Positions 28,529 to 38,739 are shown, numbered from the stretch's first letter. The stretch: DNA of 64,000 bases from Arthrobacter sp. QXT-31 (GCF_001969265.1 NZ_CP019304.1:3844001-3908000), one strand, 5' to 3'. Program-made: numbers and translations. The notes: generated by a model not told the origin, from the sequence alone.

Positions 28529-29581
28529 ATGAGTCATGCGGAGGCCGCTGCGCCGGCTGGTCAAACGGCGGGCACGATCCCGGAAAATCGCGTGCGGGCA
28601 GGAGAACTGCCCGCCAACCACCTGTTCGACACCGTGCTCCCGGTCCGGCCCGCCATGGTCAACAGGGAGTCTGTCGAGCGGATGCGGCCGGGCCTGGTAC
28701 AGGAGTTCCTGGCCGCCGGAACCGCCAAGGCGATGATCCTGTCCGGCCGGCATGCGCTGGTGGACGGGGACGCCTTGGTCCTGGCAGAGGCCACCCCGTT
28801 GCTGGAGCGGCTTGAGGGTCTGGCTTCCGCGCCGGCACACATCATCTATCTCGGCACGGCACTCGGCTCCGACGATCTTCCCGTCGGGACCAGGCTCCTG
28901 CTCTTCATCCTGCCGGAGCCGGTGGAGCCAGGGCCGGCCGGCCTGCCTGCCCGGGCCACCTGGGAAGGCTTCCGGGACGTCGCCGCGCAGCTGGATCCGA
29001 CGCACACGGCGCTGTTCGTTGAAGCCAGTGCCATTGCCAACTGGCACGCCACCCACACCCACTGTCCCCGGTGCGGCACCGTCACCAACGTGGAGGCCGG
29101 CGGATGGGTCCGGCGGTGTCCGGCTGACAATTCCGAACATTACCCGCGCACGGACCCGGCCATCATTGTCACGGTGGTTGGCCCGGACGGCCGCATCCTG
29201 CTCGGCGGCGGCGGTCCGCTGGATGCCAAGAACTACTCCACCCTGGCCGGATTCGTCGAGCCCGGAGAGTCGCTCGAACAGGCCGTGGTCCGGGAGATCC
29301 ACGAGGAAGTGGGTGTCCGGGTCAAGGCCTGCCAGTACCTCGGCTCCCAGTCGTGGCCGTTCCCGGCATCCCTCATGCTCGGCTTTACCGCCGTCACCGA
29401 GGACACAGAGGCAAAGCCCGACGGCGTCGAGGTCACCAGGGCGCGCTGGTTCAGCCGGGAGGAACTCCAGGAAGCCGTGCTCAGCGGCGAGATTGTCATC
29501 TCCACCCGGCTCTCCATCGCACGGTCCCTAATCGAACACTGGTACGGCGGCGTGATCCAGGACCGTCCGGCCGACGACTAG
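28529..29581 (+). CDS. nudC: NAD(+)/NADH diphosphatase (Nudix)
   Basis: Hydrolyses NAD(H) to NMN(H) and AMP, and in some bacteria removes NAD caps from RNA. An N-terminal domain precedes a zinc ribbon (HCPRCGTV near residue 179, then RRCPADNSEHYPRTDP). The Nudix box GFVEPGESLEQAVVREIHEE starts at about 241. The substrate-selecting motif SQSWPFPAS follows, one substitution from the textbook SQPWPFPxS. At 350 residues it is longer than E. coli NudC but normal for actinobacteria. It lies between the APH-fold gene and uvrD2, as nudC (Rv3199c) does near uvrD2 in M. tuberculosis. Confidence 0.95.
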   Translation: MSHAEAAAPAGQTAGTIPENRVRAGELPANHLFDTVLPVRPAMVNRESVERMRPGLVQEFLAAGTAKAMILSGRHALVDGDALVLAEATPLLERLEGLASAPAHIIYLGTALGSDDLPVGTRLLLFILPEPVEPGPAGLPARATWEGFRDVAAQLDPTHTALFVEASAIANWHATHTHCPRCGTVTNVEAGGWVRRCPADNSEHYPRTDPAIIVTVVGPDGRILLGGGGPLDAKNYSTLAGFVEPGESLEQAVVREIHEEVGVRVKACQYLGSQSWPFPASLMLGFTAVTEDTEAKPDGVEVTRARWFSREELQEAVLSGEIVISTRLSIARSLIEHWYGGVIQDRPADD

Positions 29582-29666
29582 CCGGCACGCAGGCCGGCCA
29601 CATACCTGCCGTCGACGCCTCCACGGCCGAGCGGCCCATCCACCCACGCACAGCAAGCAGCAAGAA

Positions 29667-31799
29667 GTGACGACAGAAATTCCTGATGGCAATTCCTCCC
29701 TCGAGGACCGGATCCTTGGCGGCCTCGACGCGGAGCAGCGGGAAGTGGCCACCACCCTGACCGGCCCGCTCTGCGTGCTCGCCGGAGCCGGGACCGGCAA
29801 GACGCGTGCCATCACCCACAGGATCGCCTACGGCGTGCACTCGGGTGTTTACAGCCCGCAGCGGCTGCTGGCAGTCACGTTCACGGCGCGCGCCGCAGCG
29901 GAAATGCGCAGCCGGCTCCGCGATCTCGGAGCCGGGAATGTCCAGGCCAGGACCTTCCACGCGGCCGCGCTGCGGCAGCTGCAGTTTTTCTGGCCGCAGG
30001 CGGTGGGCGGGGCCCTGCCCAACCTGCTGGACCACAAGGCGCAGATGATCGCCGAGGCCGCACGCCGGCTTCGGCTGAGCACCGACCGTGCCTCCATCAG
30101 GGACCTGGCGTCCGAAATCGAGTGGGCCAAGGTGTCCATGCTCACGCCGGCCAACTACCTCGAGAACGCCCAGGACAGGGGCGCCCCGGGAGGCTTCGAC
30201 CTCACGGCCGTCGCCCGGGTCTTCCAGGCCTACGAGGACGTCAAGACCGACCGCAACGTCATCGACTTCGAGGACGTCCTCCTGATCACCGTCGGCATTC
30301 TGCAGGAGGATCCGAAGGTGGCAGCAACGGTCCGGGAACAGTACCGGCACTTCGTGGTGGACGAATACCAGGACGTTTCCCCGCTGCAGCAGCGCCTTCT
30401 GGAGCTCTGGCTTGGCGGCCGCAACGAGCTGTGCGTGGTGGGTGACGCCAGCCAGACCATCTACTCGTTCACGGGAGCCTCCCCGAAGCACCTCCTCGGA
30501 TTCAAGGCCCAGTACCCGGACGCGAACGTGGTCAAGCTGGTCCGGGACTACCGATCCACTCCCCAGGTGGTCAAGCTGGCCAACGACCTGCTGGCCTCGC
30601 GGCGGAGCGGCGGACCTGCGGCCGATGCTGCCTGGGCCGCGCCGCTGCAGCTCGTGGCCCAGCGGAACCCGGGCCCGCACCCGCAGTTCACAGAATGCAC
30701 GGACGACGAAGCCGAGGCTGCCACGGTGGCCGGCAAGATCCGCACCCTTCTCGACGACGGCGTTCCGGCCAGCGAAATCGCCGTCCTGTTCCGTACCAAC
30801 GGCCAGTCCGAGGCCTATGAGCAGGCTCTTGCATCGGCCGGCATCGGCTACCAGCTCCGCGGCGGTGAGCGGTTCTTCGCGCGCAAGGAGGTCCGCGACG
30901 CAATCCTCCAGCTCCGTGCTGCCACCCGCGCCGTATCCGAGTCCGAACCCCAGCCGCTGGGCCAGCTGGTGCGCGACATCGTTGCATCACTGGGTTATAC
31001 GGACGCCGCGCCGCACAGCGGCGGTGCCCTGCGGGAGCGCTGGGAATCCCTGGCCGCGCTGGTGGCTCTGGCGGACGAACTCGCGCAGAACCGCGGGCCG
31101 CAGTTCGGCCTCGCGGACTTCGTCAACGAGCTCCAGGAGCGCTCTGTGGCCCAGCACGCACCGACCGTCCAGGGGGTGACGCTGGCGTCCCTGCACGCGG
31201 CGAAAGGCCTCGAGTGGGACGCTGTATTCCTCGTGGGGCTCAGCGAAGGGCTCATGCCCATCTCCTTCGCAGACACTCCTGCCGCCGTTGACGAGGAACG
31301 GCGGCTGCTCTATGTGGGCATCACGCGCGCCCGTGAGCACCTGTCCCTGTCATGGTCCACGGCAAGGACTCCCGGTGGGCGTGCCAACCGGAAGCCGTCC
31401 CGGTTTCTCGACGGTCTGCGCCCGGACTCGGTGGCCAGTTCAGCCGCCCGGGGGAGGGGAGCCACGCCGCGCCGCAAGGCGGCCGCCCCCGCTTCGTGCC
31501 GGGTCTGCGGCAGCATGCTGGCCAGCGGCGCCGAGCGGAAGGTGGGCCGCTGCAGCCAGTGTCCGCCAAGCTACGAAGAGCAGACGTTCAACGCCCTCCG
31601 TGAATGGCGCAAGGAGGTCGCGCAGTCCGCCGACGTCCCGGCCTTCGTGGTTTTCACCGACGCAACCCTCACCGCCATCGCCGAAGCGCGGCCGTCCTCC
31701 CTTGAGGAACTTGCCCGGCTCGCCGGCGTCGGCCCGTCCAAACTGGAGCGGTACGGCGAAGCAGTCCTCGCGGTGCTGACGGAAAGTAGCGCTGTCTAA
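29667..31799 (+). CDS. uvrD2: DNA helicase UvrD2 with tetracysteine motif and HRDC domain
   Basis: Superfamily 1 3'-5' helicase. Walker A is LAGAGTGKTRAITHRIAYG, motif II VVDEYQDVSPLQQ, motif III VVGDASQTIYSFTGA, and motifs V and VI are SLHAAKGLEWDAVFLVGLSEG and RLLYVGITRAREHLSLSWS. After about residue 610 come the CRVCGSML and CSQCPPSY pairs, the zinc-binding tetracysteine motif known from mycobacterial UvrD2. An HRDC domain (AFVVFTDATLTAIAE to LAGVGPSKLERYGEAVL) closes the protein. 710 residues with a GTG start. The following gene begins on its last base. Confidence 0.94.
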   Translation: MTTEIPDGNSSLEDRILGGLDAEQREVATTLTGPLCVLAGAGTGKTRAITHRIAYGVHSGVYSPQRLLAVTFTARAAAEMRSRLRDLGAGNVQARTFHAAALRQLQFFWPQAVGGALPNLLDHKAQMIAEAARRLRLSTDRASIRDLASEIEWAKVSMLTPANYLENAQDRGAPGGFDLTAVARVFQAYEDVKTDRNVIDFEDVLLITVGILQEDPKVAATVREQYRHFVVDEYQDVSPLQQRLLELWLGGRNELCVVGDASQTIYSFTGASPKHLLGFKAQYPDANVVKLVRDYRSTPQVVKLANDLLASRRSGGPAADAAWAAPLQLVAQRNPGPHPQFTECTDDEAEAATVAGKIRTLLDDGVPASEIAVLFRTNGQSEAYEQALASAGIGYQLRGGERFFARKEVRDAILQLRAATRAVSESEPQPLGQLVRDIVASLGYTDAAPHSGGALRERWESLAALVALADELAQNRGPQFGLADFVNELQERSVAQHAPTVQGVTLASLHAAKGLEWDAVFLVGLSEGLMPISFADTPAAVDEERRLLYVGITRAREHLSLSWSTARTPGGRANRKPSRFLDGLRPDSVASSAARGRGATPRRKAAAPASCRVCGSMLASGAERKVGRCSQCPPSYEEQTFNALREWRKEVAQSADVPAFVVFTDATLTAIAEARPSSLEELARLAGVGPSKLERYGEAVLAVLTESSAV

Positions 31800-32401
31800 T
31801 GCCCGGAAAACAAGAGACCAGCACGCCCTTGACCACGCGTGACGGGGCTCCCGTCGAGGTCCGGCGCTCGGCCCGCCGCCGCCGTACAGTCGCTGCCTTC
31901 TGGGAGAACGGAACCGCCGTCGTCGCCATCCCCGCGCACTTCACCCGGGCCCAGGAGGCGGACTGGGTTCACCGGATGCTGGAGAAGCTCCGGACCCAGG
32001 GGGAGAAGCGGTCCAGCGGTGCGGGGCGCCGGCCTGCCTCGGACGCGGCGCTGGCCACGCACGCCGCACAGCTCTCGGCCAGGTACCTTGGCGGCAGGTC
32101 TGCCCCTACGTCGGTCCGGTGGGTCAGCAACCAGAACTCCCGCTGGGGTTCGGCCACCCCCGCCGACGGCTCCATTCGGCTTTCCGACAAACTCCGCCCC
32201 ATGCCGCAGTGGGTTATCGACTATGTGCTGCTGCATGAACTGGCGCACCTGCTGGTGGCCGGGCACAACGCGGCGTTCTGGAAACTGCTGGAGGCATACC
32301 CCGAAACGGAACGTGCCAAGGCTTTCCTGGAGGGCGTCTCGTTTGCCACCTCGCGCGGCATGACGGCCGGCGAAGCGGGTGAATCAGAAGACGCCGACTG
32401 A
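31799..32401 (+). CDS. YgjP/DUF45-type zinc metallopeptidase-like protein
   Basis: A 200-residue protein of the YgjP (M48-related, DUF45) family. The zincin motif is DYVLLHELAHLLVAGHNAAFW, with HExxH and a third His. Upstream is the family stretch SNQNSRWGSATPADGSIRLS. No signal peptide or membrane helix, so it is cytoplasmic. Substrate unknown. It starts on the uvrD2 stop codon (TAATG), so the two are cotranscribed. An Arg-rich N-terminal patch (RRSARRRRTVAAFW) is typical of the family. Confidence 0.88.
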   Translation: MPGKQETSTPLTTRDGAPVEVRRSARRRRTVAAFWENGTAVVAIPAHFTRAQEADWVHRMLEKLRTQGEKRSSGAGRRPASDAALATHAAQLSARYLGGRSAPTSVRWVSNQNSRWGSATPADGSIRLSDKLRPMPQWVIDYVLLHELAHLLVAGHNAAFWKLLEAYPETERAKAFLEGVSFATSRGMTAGEAGESEDAD

Positions 32402-32407
32402 AACAGA

Positions 32408-32448
32408 AGAGGCCGACGCCGGGCAGTTGCCTTTCGACGTCGGCCTCT
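32408..32448. terminator. hairpin terminator between convergent genes
   Basis: AGAGGCCGACG (32408-32418) pairs perfectly with CGTCGGCCTCT (32438-32448), and an inner GGC-AGTT-GCC fills the loop. It lies just after the DUF45 stop and before the convergent DUF2342 stop. There is no clear T tract on the plus strand. Confidence 0.55.
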
Positions 32449-32531
32449 AATCCCCAACCGCGCCCTAACCTCGCAAGCTCGGCCAGGGAACCCTGCGGTC
32501 GTGGGCCCAAGCTCAACCACGGATCATATGG

Positions 32532-33977
32532 TTAGTTCTTCGGAGCCCCGCCCTCGTTACCGTCGTTCCTAGCGTCGTCGCTGTCGGTCTTTCCGCCGTC
32601 GCCCTCGCCCTCTGCGCCGCTGTCGGCCGGGATGTCGAAGCCGCCGTTCAGCAGCTTCTGGAGGGCGTCGTCCACTTCGCTGTCACTGGCCTCGGCCAGC
32701 TTGCGGCGTTCGCTGAACCCCTTGGGATCGTCAAGATCCTCGGCGGTGGGAAGCAGGTCCGGATGCTTCCAGATGGCGTCCCTGCCGTCGATGCCGCGTT
32801 CTGCCTTGAGCGATGCCCACAGCGTGGCGGCTTCACGGAGGCGGCGGGGGCGCAGCTCCAGCCCGACCAGGGAAGCGAACGCGTGTTCCGCAGGACCGCC
32901 GGTGGCCCGGCGGCGGCGGACGGTTTCGCGGAGCGCGGCGGCGGAAGGGAGGACCTTCTCCGTTGCGGCAGCGGTGAGCTCGTCCACCCAGCCCTCGACG
33001 AGGGCCAGCGCGGTTTCCAGCTTCTGCAGGGCGAGGTCCTGTTCAGGCGTGCGCTGCGGCATGAAGACACCCTGCTGCAGGGCCTCCTGGATTCCCTCCG
33101 GATTGCTGGGGTCAAGGTCGCGGGCCAGTTCCTCAATCCGCGACGTGTCAATGTGGATGCCCCGGGCATAGGCCTCAATGGCACCCAGCAGGTGCCCGCG
33201 CAGCCACGGCACCTGGACGAACAGGCGGGCATGCGCGGCCTCGCGGACTGCGAGGAAGAGCCGGATGTCGTTTTCGGGCAGGCTGAGCCCCTCACCGAAC
33301 TTCGCCACATTGCTGGGAAGAAGCGCCATCTCCAGATCGGCCAGCGGAACACCGATGTCCGTGGAGCTGACCACATCGGTGGAGAGTGCGCCGATGGCCT
33401 GGCCCAGCTGCATGCCGAAGATGGCGCCGCCCACGTTCTGCAGCATGGACGAGGCACCGCCCATCATGGACTTCATCTCCTCCGGCATCTGTTCCGTCAT
33501 GGCGGTGGACAGGGCATTGGCCACACTGTTGGCCACCGGTTCCGTCAGCCGCTTCCAGGTGCCGAGGGTCTCCTCCACCCATTCGGCCCGGGACCAGGCC
33601 TTGCCAATGAGTCCGGTGGCCGGCAGGTCCGTGACCTGGTCAAGCCACAGTTCGGCAAGCCGCAGGGCTTCGTCCACTTCGCGTGACTGCGCGGACGTGA
33701 CCGAGGGGTCGGCGCTGCCGGCGGCGACGCGGCGGGCGTTGTCATGGGCGAGCTTCCAGTTGACGGGGCCCTCGGAGGGCGCGCTCATCATGGCCTGGAC
33801 CTGGGAGAACATCTGGGCGAGCAGGTTGGGATCGTTCGGGAGCCCGGCGGCCTTGGCCAGTTCTGCGGGGTCGATGTCGCCCAGGCCCTTGCCGCCCATG
33901 AGGTTTTGCAGCATCTCCGCCAGCGGATCCTTCGGATTTTCGTCGCCGTTGGACGGATTGAGTGGATTGGAGGTCAT
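32532..33977 (-). CDS. DUF2342 zincin-like protein
   Basis: A 481-residue cytoplasmic protein of the actinobacterial DUF2342 family (sometimes labelled zinc-dependent metalloprotease or coenzyme F420 biosynthesis-associated; Rv3195 in M. tuberculosis). The helix LFLAVREAAHARLFVQVPW contains the His-containing family motif, but a strict HExxH is absent, so protease activity is not shown. The N-terminal 30 residues are Asn/Pro/Asp-rich, and the C-terminal 40 are acidic and Gly-rich, both likely disordered. It is divergent from the PDZ-Lon protease gene, as in mycobacteria. The F420 label is historical and should be treated with caution. Confidence 0.85.
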   Translation of the reverse strand: MTSNPLNPSNGDENPKDPLAEMLQNLMGGKGLGDIDPAELAKAAGLPNDPNLLAQMFSQVQAMMSAPSEGPVNWKLAHDNARRVAAGSADPSVTSAQSREVDEALRLAELWLDQVTDLPATGLIGKAWSRAEWVEETLGTWKRLTEPVANSVANALSTAMTEQMPEEMKSMMGGASSMLQNVGGAIFGMQLGQAIGALSTDVVSSTDIGVPLADLEMALLPSNVAKFGEGLSLPENDIRLFLAVREAAHARLFVQVPWLRGHLLGAIEAYARGIHIDTSRIEELARDLDPSNPEGIQEALQQGVFMPQRTPEQDLALQKLETALALVEGWVDELTAAATEKVLPSAAALRETVRRRRATGGPAEHAFASLVGLELRPRRLREAATLWASLKAERGIDGRDAIWKHPDLLPTAEDLDDPKGFSERRKLAEASDSEVDDALQKLLNGGFDIPADSGAEGEGDGGKTDSDDARNDGNEGGAPKN

Positions 33978-34198
33978 GATCCCGCCGATCGTCGGTGTGA
34001 CTATTAATCAACTTCACGCTACCCCGTGCGGAAGGGGCTGTCTGCCGAAAGCAGGCACTTTCGCTGTAGGCAAAGAGCTAACGGCAGGCCGGGACGCGTA
34101 GTGTTGGAAGTCGGAACGAATGAAGGCTGCGCCCGGCTATCCGCCGGGGCTGCGGCCGCGGTGCAGCGCTGAACGACGCGGTGCGGAGAGGTCCTTCA

Positions 34199-35356
34199 GT
34201 GACGATTACCAAGGGCGGCCAGCCCGCAGAGGAATCCCCGGCGGCCGCCGGCGGCGGGAATCCCGATGGAACCGGAGAGGCCCGCAGGTCCCGGCGTGCC
34301 CGGGGCCGGGATCCGCGCATTTCCGCCATGACGCTGTCCGGGCTCCTCGCGCTCGGGCTGGGCGTGACGGCCGCTGTCCTGCCCGTCCCCTACGTGGTGG
34401 AATCGCCCGGCCCCACGTTCAACACGCTGGGCACGGAAAACTCGAAGCCCGTCATCAGCATTTCCGGCCGCGAGACATTCCCGGCCAAGGGGAACCTGGA
34501 TCTCACCACGGTGTATGTCGACGGCGGCCCCAACGGTCCCGTCAGTGTCTTTGAGGCGTTCTCGGCGTGGCTTGACGGGTCGAAGGCGGTCTACCCGGAG
34601 GAGCTGATCTTCCCGACCGGCGTGACCAGGGAGGAGTCGCAGCAGGAGAGTGCCGTGGCCATGGCCACGTCGCAGGAAAACGCCGTGGCGGCGGCCCTGA
34701 AGGGGCTCGAGATTCCCTTCGGGCAAAAACTCGAAGTGGCGGACCTGTCCGAGGGCTCGGCCGCGCAGGGGAAGCTGCAGAAAGGTGACGTCTTCACCTC
34801 GATCAACGCCAAACCCGTCACGTCACTGCAGGTGATCCAGGACGAACTGGCCGCCGGAAAGGGCAAGCCCGCCGTCGTCGTCGTAAGCCGTGACGGCAAG
34901 CCGGTGACCGAAACGGTGACGCCGGCCAAGAACCCGTCCGGACGGTACATCCTGGGCGTCCTGCTGCAGTACCGCTTCACGTTCCCGTTCGAGACGAAGA
35001 TTTCCCTGGACAAGGTGGGCGGCCCGAGCGCCGGAATGATGTTTGCGCTGGGGATCATGGACACCCTGACCCCCGGCGACCTCACTGGCGGAAAACACAT
35101 CGCCGGAACCGGGACCATCAGCCCGGACGGCGTGGTGGGCCCGATTGGCGGCATCGCGGTGAAGATGCACGGTGCCCGGGCCGAGGGCGCCACGATGTTC
35201 CTGGCCCCGGCTGCCAACTGTGCCGAGGTGGTGGGCCACATCCCGGACGGACTGCAGGTGGTGAAAGTGGAGAACCTGGACGAGGCGAAGTCCGCCGTGG
35301 AACTGGCCGCCAAGGGCGGCGACACGTCGGGACTTCCGGCGTGCACCAACAACTAG
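34199..35356 (+). CDS. PDZ domain Lon-type (S16) membrane protease
   Basis: YlbL-like protease (Rv3194c counterpart). A basic N-terminus precedes one transmembrane segment (SGLLALGLGVTAAVLPVPYV). Residues about 195-250 form a PDZ domain (AAQGKLQKGDVFTSINAKPV). The C-terminal S16 domain has the catalytic Ser in GGPSAGMMFALG and the Lys in GGIAVKMHGARAEGA, the Ser-Lys dyad. I prefer GTG 34199, preceded by GGAGAGG with 7 bases spacing, over GTG 34181. 385 residues. It is probably an extracytoplasmic protease involved in membrane protein quality control, by analogy. Confidence 0.9.
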   Translation: MTITKGGQPAEESPAAAGGGNPDGTGEARRSRRARGRDPRISAMTLSGLLALGLGVTAAVLPVPYVVESPGPTFNTLGTENSKPVISISGRETFPAKGNLDLTTVYVDGGPNGPVSVFEAFSAWLDGSKAVYPEELIFPTGVTREESQQESAVAMATSQENAVAAALKGLEIPFGQKLEVADLSEGSAAQGKLQKGDVFTSINAKPVTSLQVIQDELAAGKGKPAVVVVSRDGKPVTETVTPAKNPSGRYILGVLLQYRFTFPFETKISLDKVGGPSAGMMFALGIMDTLTPGDLTGGKHIAGTGTISPDGVVGPIGGIAVKMHGARAEGATMFLAPAANCAEVVGHIPDGLQVVKVENLDEAKSAVELAAKGGDTSGLPACTNN

Positions 35357-35488
35357 ACTAAATGCAGGAACTAAGGCTCCGGTCTGCTCGTGGCACTAAT
35401 TGACAGCCGGTGCCGGCGCTATGCCTGCCCTCCACTGAAAACTTAAAATTTAAATACCAGCAACTGACCAAAGCTATGAGGTACGAGT

Positions 35489-38479
35489 TTGTCCCGTCCT
35501 GCCAGCCCCACCCCGCCCGGAAAACTCCAGACAAGGCGCGGTGCTTTGACGCCCACGCTCATTGTCGTTGCCCTGGTTGTTGTCGGGTTCATCTTCTTCG
35601 CCAACGTGTGGACGGACGTCCTGTGGTACCAGCAGCTTGGTTACTTCGAGGTGTTCCTGACCGAGAACCTGGCACGGATCGGCATCTTTGCCGCCGGCTT
35701 TCTCATCATGTTCGCGGCCGTGTTCTATGCGATCCGCATCGCCTACCGCGCCCGGCCGGTCTACGCGCCGGACTCGGAAATCCGGGATAACCTCAACCGC
35801 TACCAGGCTCAGCTGGAACCGGTGCGGCGGGTAGTCATGATCGGGCTGCCCGTGCTGTTCGGACTCTTCGCAGGCAGCGCCGCCTCCAGCCAGTGGCAGA
35901 AGGTGATGCTGTTCTTCAACCAGGAGTCCTTCGGCCAGAACGATCCCGAGTTCGGACTCGACATCGGCTTCTACCTCATGACGCTGCCGTTCCTCGGCTT
36001 TGTCACCGGTTTCCTGATCAGCGTGGCAATCGTGGCCGGCATCGCGGGCATCCTCACGCACTACCTCTACGGCAGCATCAGGATCATGGAACGGGGCATC
36101 TTCACCAGCCGCGCCGCACAGATCCACCTCGCCGTCACCGGCGCCTCGTTCCTGATCCTGCTGGGCATCAACTTCTGGCTGGACCGCTACTCCGCGCTGC
36201 AGAACAGCGGGGGCCGCTGGGCCGGCGCGCTGTACACCGACGTCAACGCCGTCATTCCCACGAAGGCGATCCTGGCTGTGGCGGCGGCCCTCGTCGCCAT
36301 CCTTTTCATCGTCGCGGCCGTCATCGGCAAGTGGCGGCTTCCGGTCATCGGCACCGCGATGCTGGTCATTACCTCCATTCTGGCCGGCGGCGTCTACCCG
36401 TGGGTCATCCAGCAGTTCCAGGTCCGTCCGTCGGAGCAGACCCTGGAGCGGAAGTACATCGAGCGCAACATCGGCATGACCCGCGCAGCCTACGGCCTGG
36501 ACCAGGTCAAGGTGGAGCGGTATAACGCCACCACCACCACGACCGCCGGCGCCCTGGCCCCGGACGCGCAGACCACTGCCAACATCCGCCTCCTGGATCC
36601 GAACCTGATCTCGGACGCCTTCTCCCAGCTGGAGCAGTTCCGCCCCTACTACCAGTTCCCCAAGGCCCTCAACGTTGACCGGTACATGGTGGACGGCAAG
36701 GTGCAGGACACCGTCATCGCGGTGCGGGAGCTGAACCCGGACGGCCTCAGCGCTGACCAGCAGTCCTGGCTGAACCGCCACATTGTCTACACACACGGCT
36801 ACGGTGTTGTGGCCGCGAAGGGCAACAAGTTCACGGCCGACGGAAAGCCGGAATTCCTCCAGTCGGGCATCCCCACCACCGGCGTCCTCGGCAACGACGA
36901 GACCTACGAACCCCGGATCTACTTCGGCGAGGATTCCCCGGAGTACTCGATTGTGGGCGCCCCGGAAGGTGCGCCGCACCGTGAACAGGACCGCCCGGCG
37001 TCGGAAGGCGGCGGTGAAACGCAGTACACGTTCACCGGCAACGGCGGCCCGAACGTTGGCAGCTTCTTCAACAAGGTCCTCTACTCGATCAAGTTCCAGT
37101 CCTCGGACCTGCTGCTGTCCGACGGTGTGAACGAGGCCTCCCAGATCCTGTACGAACGCAACCCGCGGGAACGCGTCCAGAAGGTGGCCCCTTACCTGAC
37201 GGTCGACGGCAACGCCTACCCGGCCGTTGTTGACGGCCGGGTCAAGTGGATCGTGGACGGCTACACCACCAGCCAGTACTACCCGTACTCGCAGCAGGAG
37301 CAGCTCTCCGAGGCCACCACGGACTCGCAGACCACCGCCGGACGCAACGTGGCACTGCCCAACAGCTCCGTGAACTACATCCGCAACTCGGTCAAAGCCA
37401 CCGTTGATGCCTACGACGGCTCGGTCACGCTGTACGCCTGGGACGACCAGGATCCGCTGCTGAAGGCCTGGCAGAAGGTCTTCCCGACCTCACTGAAGCC
37501 CTACTCCGAGATGTCCGCCGCGGTCATGAGCCACGTCCGCTACCCAGAGGACCTGTTCAAGGTGCAGCGTGAGCTCCTGGGCCGCTACCACGTGACGGAC
37601 CCCGTGAGCTTCTACAAGAACGACGACGCGTGGAGCGTTCCGAACGATCCCACCGTTTCGCAGGAGGTCAAGCAGCCGCCGTTCTACATGTCTCTGCAGA
37701 TGCCCGACCAGAAGGCTCCCGCGTTCCAGCTGACGTCGTCCTACATTCCGCAGGTCGTGGACGGCAATGCCCGGAACGTCCTCTACGGATTCCTCGCCGC
37801 CGATTCCGACGCGGGTTCCAAGAAGGGCGTGAAGGCGGAGAGCTACGGACAGCTGCGGCTCCTGCAGGTCCCGCCGGAATCCCAGGTGCCCGGCCCCGGC
37901 CAGGCGCAGAACAAGTTCAACTCGGATCCCACGGTCTCCCAGGCCCTGAACCTGCTGCGCCAGGGTGCCTCGGATGTGCTCAACGGCAACCTGCTGACGC
38001 TTCCCGCCGGCCGCGGCATGCTCTACATCCAGCCGGTGTACCTCCGGTCCACGGGCGAGACGTCCTACCCGACGCTGCAGCGGGTGCTCGTGGCGTTCGG
38101 TGACAAGATCGGCTTCGCGCCCACTCTTGATGAGGCCCTCAACCAGCTGTTCGGCGGCCGGTCTGGCGCTCAGGCGGGGGACGCGTCCAATGGCAAGACG
38201 CCGGCGCCTCCGGGCGGCAGCGGGACCACGCCGCCGCCAACCGGCACGGCCGATGCCCGGGCAGCGCTGAAGGCAGCCCTGGACGAAGCCAACGCCGCAA
38301 TCAAGGCCGGCCAGGAGGCTCTGGCGAAGGGTGACTTCGCTGCGTACGGCGACCAGCAGAAGAAACTGTCGGACGCGCTGAAGAAGGCGCTCGATGCAGA
38401 GGCAAGGATTGCCGGCACCGGAACGGCCAGCAGCCAGACGTCGCCGTCAGCAACACCGACGCCCACGCCCAGCAGCTGA
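35489..38479 (+). CDS. UPF0182 family large membrane protein
   Basis: A 996-residue protein of UPF0182 (Rv3193c counterpart). The N-terminal third has about seven transmembrane helices, starting [22 protein letters not shown] large extracytoplasmic domain of about 550 residues follows, with the family core [18 protein letters not shown] and [20 protein letters not shown]. The last 110 residues are a Gly/Pro linker, an Ala/Lys-rich helical segment and a Ser/Thr/Pro tail. The TTG start at 35489 has GAGG 7 bases upstream. Function not established. It follows the PDZ-Lon gene with its own 132-base leader. Confidence 0.92.
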   Translation: MSRPASPTPPGKLQTRRGALTPTLIVVALVVVGFIFFANVWTDVLWYQQLGYFEVFLTENLARIGIFAAGFLIMFAAVFYAIRIAYRARPVYAPDSEIRDNLNRYQAQLEPVRRVVMIGLPVLFGLFAGSAASSQWQKVMLFFNQESFGQNDPEFGLDIGFYLMTLPFLGFVTGFLISVAIVAGIAGILTHYLYGSIRIMERGIFTSRAAQIHLAVTGASFLILLGINFWLDRYSALQNSGGRWAGALYTDVNAVIPTKAILAVAAALVAILFIVAAVIGKWRLPVIGTAMLVITSILAGGVYPWVIQQFQVRPSEQTLERKYIERNIGMTRAAYGLDQVKVERYNATTTTTAGALAPDAQTTANIRLLDPNLISDAFSQLEQFRPYYQFPKALNVDRYMVDGKVQDTVIAVRELNPDGLSADQQSWLNRHIVYTHGYGVVAAKGNKFTADGKPEFLQSGIPTTGVLGNDETYEPRIYFGEDSPEYSIVGAPEGAPHREQDRPASEGGGETQYTFTGNGGPNVGSFFNKVLYSIKFQSSDLLLSDGVNEASQILYERNPRERVQKVAPYLTVDGNAYPAVVDGRVKWIVDGYTTSQYYPYSQQEQLSEATTDSQTTAGRNVALPNSSVNYIRNSVKATVDAYDGSVTLYAWDDQDPLLKAWQKVFPTSLKPYSEMSAAVMSHVRYPEDLFKVQRELLGRYHVTDPVSFYKNDDAWSVPNDPTVSQEVKQPPFYMSLQMPDQKAPAFQLTSSYIPQVVDGNARNVLYGFLAADSDAGSKKGVKAESYGQLRLLQVPPESQVPGPGQAQNKFNSDPTVSQALNLLRQGASDVLNGNLLTLPAGRGMLYIQPVYLRSTGETSYPTLQRVLVAFGDKIGFAPTLDEALNQLFGGRSGAQAGDASNGKTPAPPGGSGTTPPPTGTADARAALKAALDEANAAIKAGQEALAKGDFAAYGDQQKKLSDALKKALDAEARIAGTGTASSQTSPSATPTPTPSS

Positions 38480-38511
38480 CACATCCAGCAGCTGACACGC
38501 CCAGCAACTGA
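38469..38511. repeat. 16-base tandem repeat spanning the UPF0182 stop codon
   Basis: Units at 38469-38484, 38485-38500 and a partial at 38501-38511 begin CCAGCAGCTGACAC (last: CCAGCAACTGA). The first holds the TGA at 38477-38479. The unit is not a multiple of three, so the extra stops lie in other frames. Confidence 0.65.
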
Positions 38512-38527
38512 TCCTTGCTGGCGCAGT

Positions 38528-38567
38528 GAAAGGCCGGCCCTCCCGCGACGGGGAGGGCCGGCCTTTC
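38528..38567 (+). terminator. strong hairpin terminator after the UPF0182 gene
   Basis: A 17-bp perfect stem with a GAAAGGCCGG left arm, a six-base loop GCGACG and a right arm ending GGCCTTTC. It lies about 50 bases after the stop and isolates the following tRNA genes. The T tract is only three bases. Confidence 0.75.
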
Positions 38568-38618
38568 GCATGCGGGCAACACGTCCGGGGGGCCGAGACG
38601 CAGATCACGTCGTTTGGA

Positions 38619-38648
38619 TTTGGCCTCCTGTTCACCGGCCGGTAGAGT
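38619..38648 (+). promoter_or_regulatory. candidate promoter of the first initiator tRNA gene
   Basis: TTTGGC (38619-38624), 18 bases, TAGAGT (38643-38648), ending 11 bases before the mature tRNA. The -10 agrees with TANNNT; the -35 is partial. Confidence 0.35.
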
Positions 38649-38659
38649 AGTTCTTGCGA

Positions 38660-38733
38660 CGCGGGGTGGAGCAGTTCGGTAGCTCGCTGGGCTCATAACC
38701 CAGAGGTCACAGGTTCAAATCCTGTCCCCGCAA
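38660..38733 (+). tRNA. Initiator tRNA-Met (CAT), copy 1
   Basis: A 74-base cloverleaf with anticodon CAT in GGGCTCATAACCC. Two features mark it as initiator. The anticodon stem ends in three consecutive G-C pairs, and the first base C (38660) faces A72 (38732), so position 1-72 is unpaired. The T-loop GGTTCAAATCC is standard. The 3' CCA is not encoded (it reads CTG). Identical to copy 2. Confidence 0.97.
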
Positions 38734-38739
38734 CTGAGG

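Noticed and set aside
28364..29302. N-terminal extension of the APH-fold frame over nudC
   Set aside because: It is antisense to nudC, which has complete Nudix and zinc motifs; the GTG at 28363 begins the conserved part.
32532..33977. F420 biosynthesis protein annotation for the DUF2342 gene
   Set aside because: The label is inherited in databases; nothing in the sequence or neighbours supports an F420 role.
34120..34554. Possible small gene starting with ATG 34120 before the PDZ-Lon gene
   Set aside because: Its product is Arg/Pro-rich and mostly overlaps the protease gene in another frame; no family resemblance.
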